Origin: Gammaproteobacteria bacterium
GTDB lineage: Bacteria > Pseudomonadota > Gammaproteobacteria > Enterobacterales > Alteromonadaceae
NCBI GenBank assembly: GCA_018222985.1
Contig: JAAEZG010000007.1
Location: 124,001-188,000, forward strand
Length of the DNA stretch: 64,000 bases
Reading direction: 5' to 3'
Position numbers and translations under genes: made by a program. The notes beneath the pieces are model-generated. The model made no database searches. It saw nothing but the letters and a program-made list of their open reading frames with translations, and was not told the origin of the DNA. Below are positions 19,786 through 30,860 of the stretch, one piece after another. Positions within the stretch are counted from its first letter, which is position 1. The number at the start of each line of letters is the position of its first letter.

Positions 19786-20925
19786 TTGAGTATTCTAGCG
19801 AGCCACTCAGCAAGTAAAGCCATTTTGGTGCTTGCCGATGGGACTGTTTTTCATGGCACGGCCATTGGCGCCGGCGGTACCGCAGTTGGTGAAGTTGTTT
19901 TTAACACCGCCATGACTGGTTACCAAGAAATTCTCACCGACCCTTCTTATGCAGAACAAATTGTTACCCTCACTTATCCCCACATCGGCAATTACGGCAC
20001 TAACCACGAAGACGAAGAATCTAACCGCGTTTGGGCAAAAGGCCTGATTATTCGTGACATGTCACTGAAGGCAAGCAACTTTCGTCGCGAGCAGTCGTTA
20101 GGGGATTACCTGCGTCAGCGCAACGTGGTCGGCATAGCCGATATTGATACGCGTAAATTAACGCGTATTTTGCGTGAAAAAGGGGCGCAAAACGGTTGCA
20201 TTATGGCCGGCGATATTGATGTTGAGAAGGCACTTGAGTTAGCACAACAGTTTCCTGGGCTTAAAGGGCTAGACCTAGCCAAAGAAGTAACGATTCGCAC
20301 CCCCGTTGAATGGACCAGCCAAAGCTGGAAACTGGGTCAAGGTTTCAGTGAATTAAGCGAACCCAAATTTCACGTTGTAGCCTACGATTACGGCTGCAAA
20401 CGCAATATTTTACGCATGTTGGCTGACCGCGGTTGTAAAGTCACTCTGGTGCCGGCGCAAACGCCAGCTAAAGACGTGTTAGCCATGAAGCCCGACGGCG
20501 TGTTTTTGTCGAATGGCCCTGGCGACCCCGAGCCATGTGACTACGCCATTACCGCAATTCAAGAAATTATTGACGCCAAGGTACCAATCTTTGGTATTTG
20601 TTTAGGCCATCAGTTGCTGGCGCTGGCCAGTGGCGCGCAAACGGTAAAAATGAAGCTAGGCCACCATGGTGCGAACCACCCAGTGCAAGATTTAGCCACT
20701 GGGCGCGTGATGATTACCAGCCAAAACCATGGTTTTGCGGTAGACGAAGCGACGCTTCCGGCCACCATGAAAGCAACCCACAAGTCGTTGTTTGACGGTA
20801 CCCTGCAGGGCATTGAGCGCACTGACGTGAAAGCCTTTAGTTTTCAAGGCCACCCAGAAGCGAGCCCAGGCCCGAACGATGCGGCCCCGTTATTTGACCA
20901 CTTTATTGAATTGATGAGCCAGTAA
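19786..20925 (+). CDS. carA: Carbamoyl-phosphate synthase small subunit
   Basis: [45 protein letters not shown]; GATase [15 protein letters not shown] 19786 with GGAGG at 19775-19779 preferred to the track start at 19750. Confidence 0.96.
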   Translation: MSILASHSASKAILVLADGTVFHGTAIGAGGTAVGEVVFNTAMTGYQEILTDPSYAEQIVTLTYPHIGNYGTNHEDEESNRVWAKGLIIRDMSLKASNFRREQSLGDYLRQRNVVGIADIDTRKLTRILREKGAQNGCIMAGDIDVEKALELAQQFPGLKGLDLAKEVTIRTPVEWTSQSWKLGQGFSELSEPKFHVVAYDYGCKRNILRMLADRGCKVTLVPAQTPAKDVLAMKPDGVFLSNGPGDPEPCDYAITAIQEIIDAKVPIFGICLGHQLLALASGAQTVKMKLGHHGANHPVQDLATGRVMITSQNHGFAVDEATLPATMKATHKSLFDGTLQGIERTDVKAFSFQGHPEASPGPNDAAPLFDHFIELMSQ

Positions 20926-20927
20926 CT

Positions 20928-23900
20928 ATGCCAAAACGTACCGATATTAAAAGCATTCTAATTCTTGGCGCTGGCCCGATTGTTATCGGCCAGGCTTGCG
21001 AGTTCGACTACTCGGGTGCACAGGCGTGTAAGGCCTTACGCGAAGAAGGCTACCGAGTTATTTTGGTGAACTCCAACCCAGCAACCATTATGACCGACCC
21101 AGAAATGGCAGATGTCACCTACATTGAGCCAATTCACTGGGAAGTTGTCGCAAAAATTATTGAAGTTGAGCGCCCGGATGCGGTGTTACCGACCATGGGC
21201 GGGCAAACAGCGCTGAACTGTGCTTTAGAACTTGATAAACACGGTGTGCTAGAGAAATTCGGCGTGGAAATGATCGGCGCTAATGCCGATGCGATTGATA
21301 AAGCAGAAAACCGCGATCGCTTCGACAAAGCCATGAAGGCTATTGGCCTTGAAACGCCGAACGCCAAAGTCGCCAACAGCCTACAAGAAGCCTTTGAAAT
21401 TCAAGAAGAGTTCGGCTTTCCGCTGATTATTCGCCCAAGTTTTACCATGGGCGGCAGTGGCGGTGGTATTGCCTATAACCGCGAAGAGTTTGAAGAAATT
21501 TGCCGTCGCGGGCTCGACTTATCGCCAACCAAAGAGTTGCTCATTGACCAGTCGCTTATTGGTTGGAAAGAATACGAAATGGAAGTGGTGCGCGACCGTG
21601 CCGACAACTGCATTATTGTCTGCGCCATTGAAAACTTTGATGCCATGGGCATTCACACCGGCGACTCGATTACCGTTGCACCATCACAAACATTAACCGA
21701 CAAAGAATATCAGTTAATGCGTGACGCAGCGATGGCCGTATTGCGTGAAATTGGTGTTGAAACCGGTGGTTCGAACGTACAGTTTGGCGTGTGCCCTGAC
21801 ACGGGCCGCATGGTGATCATTGAGATGAACCCTCGGGTATCTCGCTCATCGGCGTTGGCGTCGAAGGCTACTGGCTTCCCAATTGCCAAAGTTGCAGCCA
21901 AATTAGCGGTGGGCTACACCCTTGATGAACTAGAAAACGAAATTACGGGTGGTGTGACGCCCGCATCGTTTGAGCCTGCGCTTGACTACGTTGTGACCAA
22001 AATTCCACGTTTTAACTTCGAAAAGTTTGCTGGCTGTAATGACCGCCTAACCACCCAAATGAAGTCTGTGGGTGAAGTTATGGCCATTGGTCGTAACCAG
22101 CAAGAGTCTTTGCAAAAAGCTCTGCGCGGCCTTGAAATTGGCGTGTCTGGCTTTGACCCAATGGTTGATGTGAATGACCCCGAAGCACGCGGTAAAGTCA
22201 TCCGCGAATTAAAAGAGCCAGGCGCCGAGCGTATTTTCTATATTGCCGATGCATTCCGGTTGGGCATGACCGTGCGTGAAGTATTTGAACTGACGCGCAT
22301 TGACGAGTGGTATTTAATTCAAATTGAAGAAATAGTTCTGCTCGAAGAAGAAGTTCAGAAGCTGGGCATGGCAGGGCTTGATGCGCACGCGTTACGCTTG
22401 CTGAAGCGCAAAGGTTTTGCTGATAAACGCATTGCCGACTTGCTGCATGTTGCGGAAGCCGAAGTGCGTCGTCGTCGCAATGAACTTGGCATTCATCCGG
22501 TGTACAAGCGAGTGGATACCTGTGCAGCAGAATTCCGCTCAGACACCGCGTATATGTACTCAACTTACGATGAAGAGTGCGAAGCGGCGCCAAGCGATAA
22601 AGATAAAATCATGGTGATTGGCGGCGGGCCAAACCGCATTGGCCAGGGCATTGAGTTTGACTATTGCTGTGTTCATGCGGCATTAGCGCTGCGCGAAGAC
22701 GGTTACGAAACCATTATGGTGAACTGTAACCCAGAAACGGTTTCAACCGACTACGACACGTCTGACCGATTGTACTTTGAGCCAATTACCCTTGAAGACG
22801 TGCTCGAAATCGTCCGTGTTGAAAAGCCCAAAGGTGTGATTGTTCAGTACGGTGGCCAAACGCCGTTGAAGCTTGCACGTGAGTTAGAAGCGAACGGGGT
22901 ACCGGTTATTGGTACTTCGCCGGATGCAATTGACCGCGCGGAAGACCGCGAGCGCTTCCAAGGTGCTGTGCGCCGACTTGGTTTGAAACAACCGGAAAAC
23001 TCGACCGTAACTAAAGTTGACGAAGCGTTACGCGAAGCCGAGCGAATTGGTTATCCATTGGTTGTGCGCCCGTCATACGTACTGGGTGGTCGGGCAATGG
23101 AAATTGTCTACGACGAAACCGATTTGCTGCGTTATTTAACCGACGCGGTGAAAGTGTCGAATTCAGCTCCAGTATTGCTTGATCGCTTCTTAGATAACGC
23201 GATTGAGGTGGACGTCGACGCTATTTGTGACGGTAAAGACGTGCTCATTGGCGGCATTATGCAGCACATTGAACAAGCGGGTGTGCACTCAGGTGACTCG
23301 GCGTGTTCGTTGCCACCGTATTCGTTGAGCGATAAAATTCAAGACGAGCTGCGTGACCAAATGCGTAAGTTAGCGTTTGAACTTGGCGTGAACGGCTTGA
23401 TGAACGCGCAGTTTGCCGTGAAAGACGACGAGATATACCTTATTGAGGTGAACCCGCGTGCCGCACGTACGGTACCATTTGTGTCGAAAGCAACCGGCTT
23501 GCCGTTAGCTAAAATAGCTGCGCGCGTTATGGTTGGGCAGTCGTTAGCTAAGCAAGGCTATACCGAAGAAGTGATTCCGCCGTATTACTCGGTCAAAGAA
23601 GTGGTGATTCCATTTGCCAAGTTCCAAGGTGTGGACCCAATTCGTGGCCCAGAAATGCGCTCAACAGGTGAAGTGATGGGCGTTGGTGAAAGCTTCGAAG
23701 AAGCTTACGCGAAAGCCAACTTAGGCGCCGGCGAAGCACTTGCCAAAGCGGGTAAAGCGTTATTGTCGGTGCGCGATGGTGATAAATCTCGCCTATTTGA
23801 CTTAGCGCGTGGCTTAATTGGCTTAGGCTTTAGTTTAGAGGCCACTCGCGGTACTGCAAAAATGCTCAACGACGAAGGCTTGAAGTGCTCGGTAGTGAAT

Positions 23901-24152
23901 AAACTACAAGAAGGCCGGCCGAATATAGTTGATGCAATTAAAAACGGCGAGTACAGTTACATTATTAACACCGTAGAAGGGCGCCAGGCCATTGAAGACT
24001 CTGTCTACATTCGCCGTGAAGCACTCTTGAATAAAGTTACCTACACCACAACATTAAATGCAGCGTTTGCGACGGTGAAAGCAAATACGGCCGACGATCG
24101 AGCCCGTGTGAATTCACTGCAGTCTTTGCATAAAAGGGTTTTAGAACGATGA
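20928..24152 (+). CDS. carB: Carbamoyl-phosphate synthase large subunit
   Basis: 1074 aa; [42 protein letters not shown]. Confidence 0.99.
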   Translation: MPKRTDIKSILILGAGPIVIGQACEFDYSGAQACKALREEGYRVILVNSNPATIMTDPEMADVTYIEPIHWEVVAKIIEVERPDAVLPTMGGQTALNCALELDKHGVLEKFGVEMIGANADAIDKAENRDRFDKAMKAIGLETPNAKVANSLQEAFEIQEEFGFPLIIRPSFTMGGSGGGIAYNREEFEEICRRGLDLSPTKELLIDQSLIGWKEYEMEVVRDRADNCIIVCAIENFDAMGIHTGDSITVAPSQTLTDKEYQLMRDAAMAVLREIGVETGGSNVQFGVCPDTGRMVIIEMNPRVSRSSALASKATGFPIAKVAAKLAVGYTLDELENEITGGVTPASFEPALDYVVTKIPRFNFEKFAGCNDRLTTQMKSVGEVMAIGRNQQESLQKALRGLEIGVSGFDPMVDVNDPEARGKVIRELKEPGAERIFYIADAFRLGMTVREVFELTRIDEWYLIQIEEIVLLEEEVQKLGMAGLDAHALRLLKRKGFADKRIADLLHVAEAEVRRRRNELGIHPVYKRVDTCAAEFRSDTAYMYSTYDEECEAAPSDKDKIMVIGGGPNRIGQGIEFDYCCVHAALALREDGYETIMVNCNPETVSTDYDTSDRLYFEPITLEDVLEIVRVEKPKGVIVQYGGQTPLKLARELEANGVPVIGTSPDAIDRAEDRERFQGAVRRLGLKQPENSTVTKVDEALREAERIGYPLVVRPSYVLGGRAMEIVYDETDLLRYLTDAVKVSNSAPVLLDRFLDNAIEVDVDAICDGKDVLIGGIMQHIEQAGVHSGDSACSLPPYSLSDKIQDELRDQMRKLAFELGVNGLMNAQFAVKDDEIYLIEVNPRAARTVPFVSKATGLPLAKIAARVMVGQSLAKQGYTEEVIPPYYSVKEVVIPFAKFQGVDPIRGPEMRSTGEVMGVGESFEEAYAKANLGAGEALAKAGKALLSVRDGDKSRLFDLARGLIGLGFSLEATRGTAKMLNDEGLKCSVVNKLQEGRPNIVDAIKNGEYSYIINTVEGRQAIEDSVYIRREALLNKVTYTTTLNAAFATVKANTADDRARVNSLQSLHKRVLER

Positions 24153-24625
24153 ATCAAATTCCAATGACCACCCGTGGCGCAGAAATGCTGCGGGAGGAAT
24201 TGAAGCGCTTAAAAACAGAAGAACGACCGCGTATTATTCAAGCGATTGCTGATGCACGTGAGCACGGTGATTTAAAAGAAAATGCTGAGTACCACGCTGC
24301 GCGCGAGCAGCAGGGCTTCTGTGAAGGGCGCATTCAAGAAATTGAAGCGAAATTGTCAAATTCACAAGTGATTGATGTCACCAAAGTGCCGAACCAAGGC
24401 AAGGTTATTTTTGGTGCAACAGTGACTGTGTACAATACCGTTACCGACAAAGAAATGACGTATCGTATTGTGGGTGATGACGAAGCAGATATTAAGCAAA
24501 ACTTAATTTCAATTAACTCGCCAATTGCACGTGCGCTTATCGGCAAGCAGATTGACGACGTGGCACGGGTTAATACGCCAAACGGCGAAGTGGAATATGA
24601 AGTGGTTAAGGTTGAGTATATCTAA
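24149..24625 (+). CDS. greA: Transcription elongation factor GreA
   Basis: [54 protein letters not shown] overlap with carB. Confidence 0.98.
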   Translation: MNQIPMTTRGAEMLREELKRLKTEERPRIIQAIADAREHGDLKENAEYHAAREQQGFCEGRIQEIEAKLSNSQVIDVTKVPNQGKVIFGATVTVYNTVTDKEMTYRIVGDDEADIKQNLISINSPIARALIGKQIDDVARVNTPNGEVEYEVVKVEYI

Positions 24626-24646
24626 ACCTTAACCAATTAGTTTGCT

Positions 24647-24916
24647 TTAACCTTTCAACAGCGCGACGAGTTCGTGCTGTTTTTGTTTGCGCTGTTCAGG
24701 GGTCATCGGTTTGTGGTGATAGGCCTCAATGTCAGGAAAAACCTCTTCAATTTCACGCTCAATGGCTTTGGCTAGTGCAACCGCCACGGCTTGTGAGCGC
24801 GCTTTCCGCGATGCAACTTTAGAAACTAGCGATGGGCTTTTACCTAATACTTCAGCGATCATGCTGAAATCAAAGCCGCGTCGCATTAATTCCTTTTTGA
24901 TTTGTTGACTATCCAT
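24647..24916 (-). CDS. Ner/Nlp-like helix-turn-helix DNA-binding protein
   Basis: 89 aa; IKKELMRRGFDFSMIAEVLGKSPSLVSKVASRKARSQAVAVALAKAIEREIEEVFPD resembles the phage Mu Ner fold family. Confidence 0.7.
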   Translation of the reverse strand: MDSQQIKKELMRRGFDFSMIAEVLGKSPSLVSKVASRKARSQAVAVALAKAIEREIEEVFPDIEAYHHKPMTPEQRKQKQHELVALLKG

Positions 24917-24979
24917 CAGGTATAGTTATTCCTGTTCAGGTTAAGTGAATTGCGAGTTCACTTTTAATTCTAAAATTAA

Positions 24980-25040
24980 CTCAAATGACAGATATTTGCG
25001 TCATTTGACGCAAAAGAAAATAAAAAAATGTCAAATGACA
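24980..25040. promoter_or_regulatory. Three operator-like sites in the Ner-like/CI-like divergent intergenic region
   Basis: Cores: CTCAAATGAC (24980-24989), GTCATTTGAC (25000-25009, inside the perfect 9-bp-arm palindrome TTTGCGTCATTTGACGCAAA 24995-25014), GTCAAATGAC (25030-25039, inside TGTCAAATGACA 25029-25040). Confidence 0.72.
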
Positions 25041-25543
25041 CAAATAAGCTAAATAGACCACAAGCATCAGGTAAAATCAACTGTGCATTACCTGATCTAG
25101 AAACCTGTATGCAACGGTTAGCGGTTATCTCTAAGCAGACATCGGCTAGCGCTATCATGCGTTGGTTGGGGCTTCCAGAGGCGACGCATAGCAATTGGAA
25201 ACGGCGAAAGTCGATTAATTATGATCGGGTTATTGAAGGTTTGCTGCGACAAGGTGTGTCGCTTGATTGGTTTTTTGCACCGGGTGTTCAGTTGCGATAT
25301 CCAAATGTGAGCTTAATTGTCACTGAGAAAGAATCTGACTATGAAGTGCTTGGCGAATTGGATGTCATGCTAAAAGCGCTCGAAGTGGTTGAGCCAATTA
25401 TGCAACAACACGGTGTAGCGATGACAGAAAGCAACCGTAAGCTGATGACCGAAACCTTATTGAAAGGCCGTGGCGATGGCGTTCTGCTGGAAACTGCGCT
25501 GCACCAAGTTGCAAAAGCCTTGGCGACAGCGCAAGCCAATTAA
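25028..25543 (+). CDS. Phage CI-repressor-like HTH protein without a peptidase domain
   Basis: 171 aa; CMQRLAVISKQTSASAIMRWLGLPEATHSNWKRRKSINYDRVIEGLLRQGVSLDWFFAPG matches the phage CI HTH pattern; no LexA/S24-like Ser-Lys region apparent. Confidence 0.75.
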   Translation: MSNDTNKLNRPQASGKINCALPDLETCMQRLAVISKQTSASAIMRWLGLPEATHSNWKRRKSINYDRVIEGLLRQGVSLDWFFAPGVQLRYPNVSLIVTEKESDYEVLGELDVMLKALEVVEPIMQQHGVAMTESNRKLMTETLLKGRGDGVLLETALHQVAKALATAQAN

Positions 25544-25556
25544 CCTCAATAATAAC

Positions 25557-25865
25557 TTACTGGCGCGGCAGCTGAATTTTCTGTGCGCTGCTTGGCTTGT
25601 ATAAAGTTAGAATTTTACCCACTACTTGCACTTTGGTAGCTTGGGTGTGTGCCAAAATTGTGGCATAAATTTGCTCACGAAGTTCGCGGTCTTCGTCAGG
25701 CACCTTCACTTTAATGAGTTCATGGTGCTCTAGTGCCAGCTCAATTTCTGCCATGACCCCTTCCGTTAAGCCATTTGCCCCCAGCAGAACAACTGGTTTT
25801 AGCGAATGAGCGAGTGATTTTAAGTGCTGTTTTTGTTTATTGCTTAAGGTTACGGCGTTTGCCAT
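25557..25865 (-). CDS. yhbY: YhbY (CRS1/YhbY-domain ribosome-associated RNA-binding protein)
   Basis: LSNKQKQHLKSLAHSLKPVVLLGANGLTEGVMAEIELALEHHELIKVKV. Confidence 0.95.
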   Translation of the reverse strand: MANAVTLSNKQKQHLKSLAHSLKPVVLLGANGLTEGVMAEIELALEHHELIKVKVPDEDRELREQIYATILAHTQATKVQVVGKILTLYKPSSAQKIQLPRQ

Positions 25866-25885
25866 GTAATATATCCCATCAATGA

Positions 25886-25914
25886 CTTGAATTTGCGATA
25901 TTGTACCGCCATCT
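25886..25914 (+). promoter_or_regulatory. Candidate sigma32 promoter for rlmE-ftsH
   Basis: CTTGAAT (25886-25892) - 14 nt - CGCCATCT (25907-25914). Confidence 0.6.
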
Positions 25915-25945
25915 AGGTGGAAGAAGCCAGTTTGGTAAGAGAATC

Positions 25946-26572
25946 ATGACGAAAAAACGCTCGGCTAGCAGTAAACGCTGGCTCCAAGAACACTTTAGTG
26001 ACCATTATGTGCAAAAAGCGCAAAAAAAGGGCTATCGCTCACGCGCGGTGTTCAAAATAGAAGAAATTCAATTAAAAGACCGAATATTGAAGCAAGGTCA
26101 AACCGTAGTCGACTTAGGCGCAGCGCCAGGTGGATGGTCACAATTTGTGGTCGACAACTTGCAGGGCAACTGCGAAGTGATAGCCTGTGATATTTTGCCG
26201 ATGGACCCAATCGCTGGAGTCGATTTCTTAGAAGGCGACTTTCGCGATGAAGCAGTTTTAGACGCGTTATTGACCCGAATTGGTGGTAAAAACGTAGATG
26301 TAGTGTTGTCGGATATGGCGCCAAACATGAGCGGCAACGACAACGTTGATCAACCACGCGCCATGTATCTGGTTGAATTGGCGCTAGATATGTGTCATCA
26401 GGTATTGAAACCAAACGGCAGTTTTGTCGTCAAAGTGTTTCATGGCCAAGGCTTTGAAGAGTTTTTAAAAGATGTTCGTGCGGCGTTCACTACGGTGAAA
26501 ACGCGCAAGCCAGATTCGTCACGTGCACGGTCGCGTGAGGTGTATCTGGTAGCGACCGGATACAAACTGTAG
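25946..26572 (+). CDS. rlmE: 23S rRNA (uridine-2'-O-)-methyltransferase RlmE (FtsJ)
   Basis: [36 protein letters not shown]...[13 protein letters not shown]. Confidence 0.97.
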   Translation: MTKKRSASSKRWLQEHFSDHYVQKAQKKGYRSRAVFKIEEIQLKDRILKQGQTVVDLGAAPGGWSQFVVDNLQGNCEVIACDILPMDPIAGVDFLEGDFRDEAVLDALLTRIGGKNVDVVLSDMAPNMSGNDNVDQPRAMYLVELALDMCHQVLKPNGSFVVKVFHGQGFEEFLKDVRAAFTTVKTRKPDSSRARSREVYLVATGYKL

Positions 26573-26617
26573 TACCCTGTAGGGCGTGCTACAAATGCAA
26601 ACAAGAGGTAGTCAGCT

Positions 26618-28540
26618 TTGAGCGATATGGCAAAGAATCTCATTTTATGGTTGGTGATTGCCGTTGTATTAATGACTGTATTTAACAATTTCAGTCAAGG
26701 CGGCGGTAGTGGTCAACAGGTGGCGTACAGCCAATTTATTAGTCAGGTACACAACGGTGGTGTGCGTAAGGCTGATATTGACGGCCGTGTGATCACTGCG
26801 CAATCGCGCACCGGTGAGCAATTCACGACAATTATTCCAACCCAGTACGATCCGAAATTGTTGGACGACTTGTTGGAAAACAATGTTGAAGTAACCGGTA
26901 AGCCACCAGAAGAGCCAAGTATTTGGGCGTCTATTTTTATTTCGTGGTTCCCAATGTTGTTGCTTATTGGCGTGTGGATTTTCTTCATGCGACAAATGCA
27001 AGGCGGTGGTGGCAAAGGTGCTATGTCGTTTGGCAAAAGCAAAGCGCGCCTGATGAGCGAAGACCAAATTAAAACCACTTTTGCTGACGTTGCAGGTTGC
27101 GACGAAGCGAAAGAAGAAGTGACTGAGCTGGTTGATTACTTGAAAGACCCAACTCGCTTTCAACACCTTGGCGGTAAAATTCCAAAAGGTGTGTTAATGG
27201 TGGGCCCGCCAGGTACGGGTAAAACCTTGTTGGCTAAAGCTATTGCTGGTGAAGCGCGGGTGCCGTTCTTTTCAATTTCTGGTTCAGACTTCGTGGAAAT
27301 GTTTGTCGGTGTTGGTGCGTCACGTGTACGTGACATGTTCGAGCAAGCCAAAAAAGCAGCACCGTGCATTATTTTTATTGACGAAATTGACGCCGTAGGT
27401 CGCCAACGTGGCGCCGGATTAGGTGGTGGTCACGATGAGCGTGAGCAAACCTTGAACCAAATGTTGGTTGAAATGGACGGCTTTGAAGGCAACGAAGGTA
27501 TTATCGTTATTGCCGCGACTAACCGCCCAGATGTGCTCGACCCAGCCTTGCTGCGCCCAGGCCGCTTTGACCGTCAAGTGGTTGTCGGCTTGCCGGATGT
27601 GCGTGGTCGTGAACAAATTTTGAAAGTACACATGCGCAAAGTGCCGTTAGGCAAAGATGTTGATGCATCTGTCATTGCGCGTGGTACGCCTGGCTTCTCA
27701 GGCGCTGACTTAGCCAACTTGGTCAACGAAGCGGCGTTGTTTGCCGCTCGTGGCAACAAGAAAGTTGTGGCGATGGAAGAGTTTGAAAAAGCCAAAGACA
27801 AAATCATGATGGGCGCTGAGCGCCGCTCAATGGTGATGACCGAAGAAGAGAAAGCCATGACGGCTTATCATGAAGCGGGCCATGCAATTGTTGGTCGCTT
27901 GGTACCGGAACATGACCCGGTATACAAGGTTTCGATTATTCCGCGTGGCCGTGCATTAGGTGTCACTATGTACTTGCCTGAGCAAGATCGTGTGAGTCAC
28001 TCGAAGCAGCACCTAGAAAGCATGATTTCAAGCCTATTCGGTGGTCGTCTTGCCGAGCAAATTATTTACGGCGACGAAAAAGTAACCACGGGTGCGTCAA
28101 ACGATATTGAACGAGCAACACAAATTGCTCGCAAAATGGTAACGCAGTGGGGCTTGTCGGAAAAAATGGGGCCGTTGTTGTACGCTGATGACGAAGGTGA
28201 AGTGTTCTTGGGCCGTTCAGTTACCCAACACAAACACATGTCTGATGAAACAGCACGAGCCATTGACCAAGAAATTAAGCTGTTTATTGATCGGAACTAC
28301 GATCGTGCTAAGCGTATCTTGGAAGAAAACGTGGACATTCTGCACACCATGAAAGACGCATTGATGAAGTATGAAACCATTGATGCCGACCAAATTGACG
28401 ATTTAATGAATCGTCGTGATGTGCGTGAGCCGCGCGATTGGCAGCGCCGCGATAAAAAGCCTGGCGATGACAACAACAACGCCGAAGGCGAACAGTCGGT
28501 TTCTTCGGCTAAGCCAGCCGGTGACTCACCAGCAAGTTAA
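26618..28540 (+). CDS. ftsH: ATP-dependent zinc metalloprotease FtsH
   Basis: [30 protein letters not shown] (HEAGH); start TTG 26618 or ATG 26627. Confidence 0.98.
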   Translation: MSDMAKNLILWLVIAVVLMTVFNNFSQGGGSGQQVAYSQFISQVHNGGVRKADIDGRVITAQSRTGEQFTTIIPTQYDPKLLDDLLENNVEVTGKPPEEPSIWASIFISWFPMLLLIGVWIFFMRQMQGGGGKGAMSFGKSKARLMSEDQIKTTFADVAGCDEAKEEVTELVDYLKDPTRFQHLGGKIPKGVLMVGPPGTGKTLLAKAIAGEARVPFFSISGSDFVEMFVGVGASRVRDMFEQAKKAAPCIIFIDEIDAVGRQRGAGLGGGHDEREQTLNQMLVEMDGFEGNEGIIVIAATNRPDVLDPALLRPGRFDRQVVVGLPDVRGREQILKVHMRKVPLGKDVDASVIARGTPGFSGADLANLVNEAALFAARGNKKVVAMEEFEKAKDKIMMGAERRSMVMTEEEKAMTAYHEAGHAIVGRLVPEHDPVYKVSIIPRGRALGVTMYLPEQDRVSHSKQHLESMISSLFGGRLAEQIIYGDEKVTTGASNDIERATQIARKMVTQWGLSEKMGPLLYADDEGEVFLGRSVTQHKHMSDETARAIDQEIKLFIDRNYDRAKRILEENVDILHTMKDALMKYETIDADQIDDLMNRRDVREPRDWQRRDKKPGDDNNNAEGEQSVSSAKPAGDSPAS

Positions 28541-28547
28541 GTGAATG

Positions 28548-28578
28548 AAAAAAGCCCCGTAAAGCGGGGCTTTTTTTT
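28548..28578 (+). terminator. Intrinsic terminator after ftsH
   Basis: AAAAAAGCCCCGTAAAGCGGGGCTTTTTTTT. Confidence 0.93.
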
Positions 28579-28606
28579 AACCTAGCCCAATGGAATGTTC
28601 AACATG

Positions 28607-29422
28607 AATGATTCTCGCGCAAATATTGAAGTGATGGGGATATTAAATACCACCCCGGATTCGTTTTCTGATGGCGGGCGCTTTAATCAGCTAGATGCCG
28701 CCTTGCGCCAAGCAGAGCAAATGGTCAACGACGGCGTGCATTGGTTGGATGTTGGCGGTGAGTCGACTCGCCCCGGCAGTGTGGGGGTGTCGGCGCAAGA
28801 AGAAATAGACCGTGTGATCCCCCTGGTTGAGCAGTTACAAGCACGTTTTGATGTTCCTATTTCGGTGGATACCTGCAAAACCGTGGTGATGGCCGAAGCA
28901 CTGAAACATAATGTGCAAATGATTAATGATATTAACGCCTTGCGCGACGAAGGTGCCGAAGCATTGTTAGCTCAGGCAGACGGCGTGAAAGTGTGCTTAA
29001 TGCACATGCAAGGCGAGCCACGGACCATGCAACATGAGCCGCGTTATGATGACGTGGTGGTTGAGGTAAAACAGTTCTTAGCAAGCCGCGTGCGGGCTTG
29101 TGAATCTGCGGGCATACAAAAAACAAACATTTATCTCGATCCAGGCTTTGGATTTGGCAAGTCTGTCAGGCATAATTACCAGCTGCTACAACGCTTGCAA
29201 GCGTTTCATGAAATGCAGCTACCATTGCTTGTGGGTATGTCGCGTAAGTCGATGCTTGGCCAAGTAACAGAACGGCCGGTTGATGAACGTTTAGCGAGCA
29301 GTATTGCCGCGGCAACGATTGCCGCAATGAAAGGGGCACAGATTATTCGTGTGCATGATGTCAAGGAAACGGTTGATGCAATGAAAATAGTCGCAGCAAC
29401 CTTGGCGGGAGAATTCGCTTGA
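28607..29422 (+). CDS. folP: Dihydropteroate synthase
   Basis: [18 protein letters not shown]...[16 protein letters not shown] 28595/28604 region start. Confidence 0.96.
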   Translation, partial: NDSRANIEVMGILNTTPDSFSDGGRFNQLDAALRQAEQMVNDGVHWLDVGGESTRPGSVGVSAQEEIDRVIPLVEQLQARFDVPISVDTCKTVVMAEALKHNVQMINDINALRDEGAEALLAQADGVKVCLMHMQGEPRTMQHEPRYDDVVVEVKQFLASRVRACESAGIQKTNIYLDPGFGFGKSVRHNYQLLQRLQAFHEMQLPLLVGMSRKSMLGQVTERPVDERLASSIAAATIAAMKGAQIIRVHDVKETVDAMKIVAATLAGEFA

Positions 29423-30759
29423 GTCAGCGTAAATATTTTGGCACCGACGGCGTTCGCGGACGCGTTGGTGATTTTCCGATTACACCAGATTTTGCAGTTA
29501 AACTAGGTTGGGCTGCGGGCACCGTATTGTCTGCCAGCGGCAACCAACGTGTATTGATTGGTAAAGACACCCGTTTGTCAGGCTACATGCTTGAGTCAGC
29601 GCTTGAAGCTGGCTTGCTGTCGGCGGGCGTTAGTGTGGAATTTTTAGGGCCTATGCCAACCCCTGCAGTCGCTTATTTAACGCGCAATTTTCGCGCGGCT
29701 GCTGGTATTGTGATTAGTGCTTCGCATAACCCTTATTATGATAACGGCATTAAGTTTTTCTCTGATGCTGGCAGTAAATTATCAGATAGCGTTGAAGCTG
29801 AAATTGAACGCTTGTTAGATGAACCGATTCGTTGTGTACCGTCTGAAAATATGGGCCGAGCAAGCCGTATAGACGACGCTCCTGGGCGTTACATTGAATT
29901 TTGTAAAAGCGTTTTCCCAAGCGACTTGTCGCTGAAGGGCATGAAAATTGTGGTGGATTGTGCCCATGGCGCCACTTACCACATAGCTCCGGACGTGCTA
30001 CGTGAACTTGGTGCCGATATTTGGGAACTTGGTACCGAGCCAAATGGTGTGAATATTAACCACGAGTGTGGCGCCACGCATCTTGATGCGTTACGTGCAA
30101 AAGTTTTGGCTGAAAAAGCAGACCTTGGCTTTGCGCTTGATGGCGACGGTGACCGTTTAATGATGGTTACGGCGAGTGGGCGCATTGTTGATGGCGACGA
30201 CGTGATTTATATTTTAGCGCGCGCAGCACAGCAAGACGGCTTATTGCAAGGTGGCATCGTTGGCACCTTGATGAGTAACTTTGCCTTAGAAAAATACTTC
30301 ACTGAGCGCCGCATTCCATTCGTACGCGCCAAAGTGGGCGACCGTTACGTTATGGAAGAATTGGTGAAGCGCGACTGGCGTATTGGCGGCGAAAACTCAG
30401 GCCATTTAATCAATCGTCAATTTCACAGTACCGGCGACGGCATTATTGCCGGTTTGCAAGTACTTACCGCCATGCAACGCGAAGAGCGCACCCTAGACGA
30501 ACTGTTAGCGGAGTTTGTTAAGTACCCCCAAGCTTTGGTCAACGTACGTTTTAATGCCGGTGATAATCCGCTAGAAGCGGACAACGTGAAAGCCGTCGTT
30601 GCAGAAGTTGAACAAGCTCTAGGCAACAACGGCCGCGTGTTGTTACGCAAGTCGGGCACCGAGCCATTAATTCGAGTCATGGTTGAGGGTAAAGACGCGA
30701 AAGTGGTGCAAAAATTTGCCGAAGAAATTGCTAGCGAAGTGGAAGCGGTTAGTAATTAA
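29419..30759 (+). CDS. glmM: Phosphoglucosamine mutase
   Basis: [52 protein letters not shown] start overlapping folP TGA. Confidence 0.98.
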   Translation: MSQRKYFGTDGVRGRVGDFPITPDFAVKLGWAAGTVLSASGNQRVLIGKDTRLSGYMLESALEAGLLSAGVSVEFLGPMPTPAVAYLTRNFRAAAGIVISASHNPYYDNGIKFFSDAGSKLSDSVEAEIERLLDEPIRCVPSENMGRASRIDDAPGRYIEFCKSVFPSDLSLKGMKIVVDCAHGATYHIAPDVLRELGADIWELGTEPNGVNINHECGATHLDALRAKVLAEKADLGFALDGDGDRLMMVTASGRIVDGDDVIYILARAAQQDGLLQGGIVGTLMSNFALEKYFTERRIPFVRAKVGDRYVMEELVKRDWRIGGENSGHLINRQFHSTGDGIIAGLQVLTAMQREERTLDELLAEFVKYPQALVNVRFNAGDNPLEADNVKAVVAEVEQALGNNGRVLLRKSGTEPLIRVMVEGKDAKVVQKFAEEIASEVEAVSN

Positions 30760-30800
30760 CCAGTAAGCTGATTTTCAGTGATAAATTCCATCTCGACAGC

Positions 30801-30837
30801 TTGTAACTTGCGGCGAGGTTATGTAATATCTCGCCGC
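30801..30837 (+). promoter_or_regulatory. Candidate tpiA promoter overlapped by a perfect palindrome
   Basis: TTGTAA (30801-30806) - 17 nt - TAATAT (30824-30829); GCGGCGAG (30810-30817) / CTCGCCGC (30830-30837) flank the -10. Confidence 0.6.
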
Positions 30838-30860
30838 TCTCAACGAAGTCAGAGGTTCAG

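Noticed and set aside
24647-25543. Toxin-antitoxin system
   Set aside because: Both proteins look like DNA-binding regulators; neither shows a toxin-like catalytic fold or the usual same-strand overlapping arrangement.
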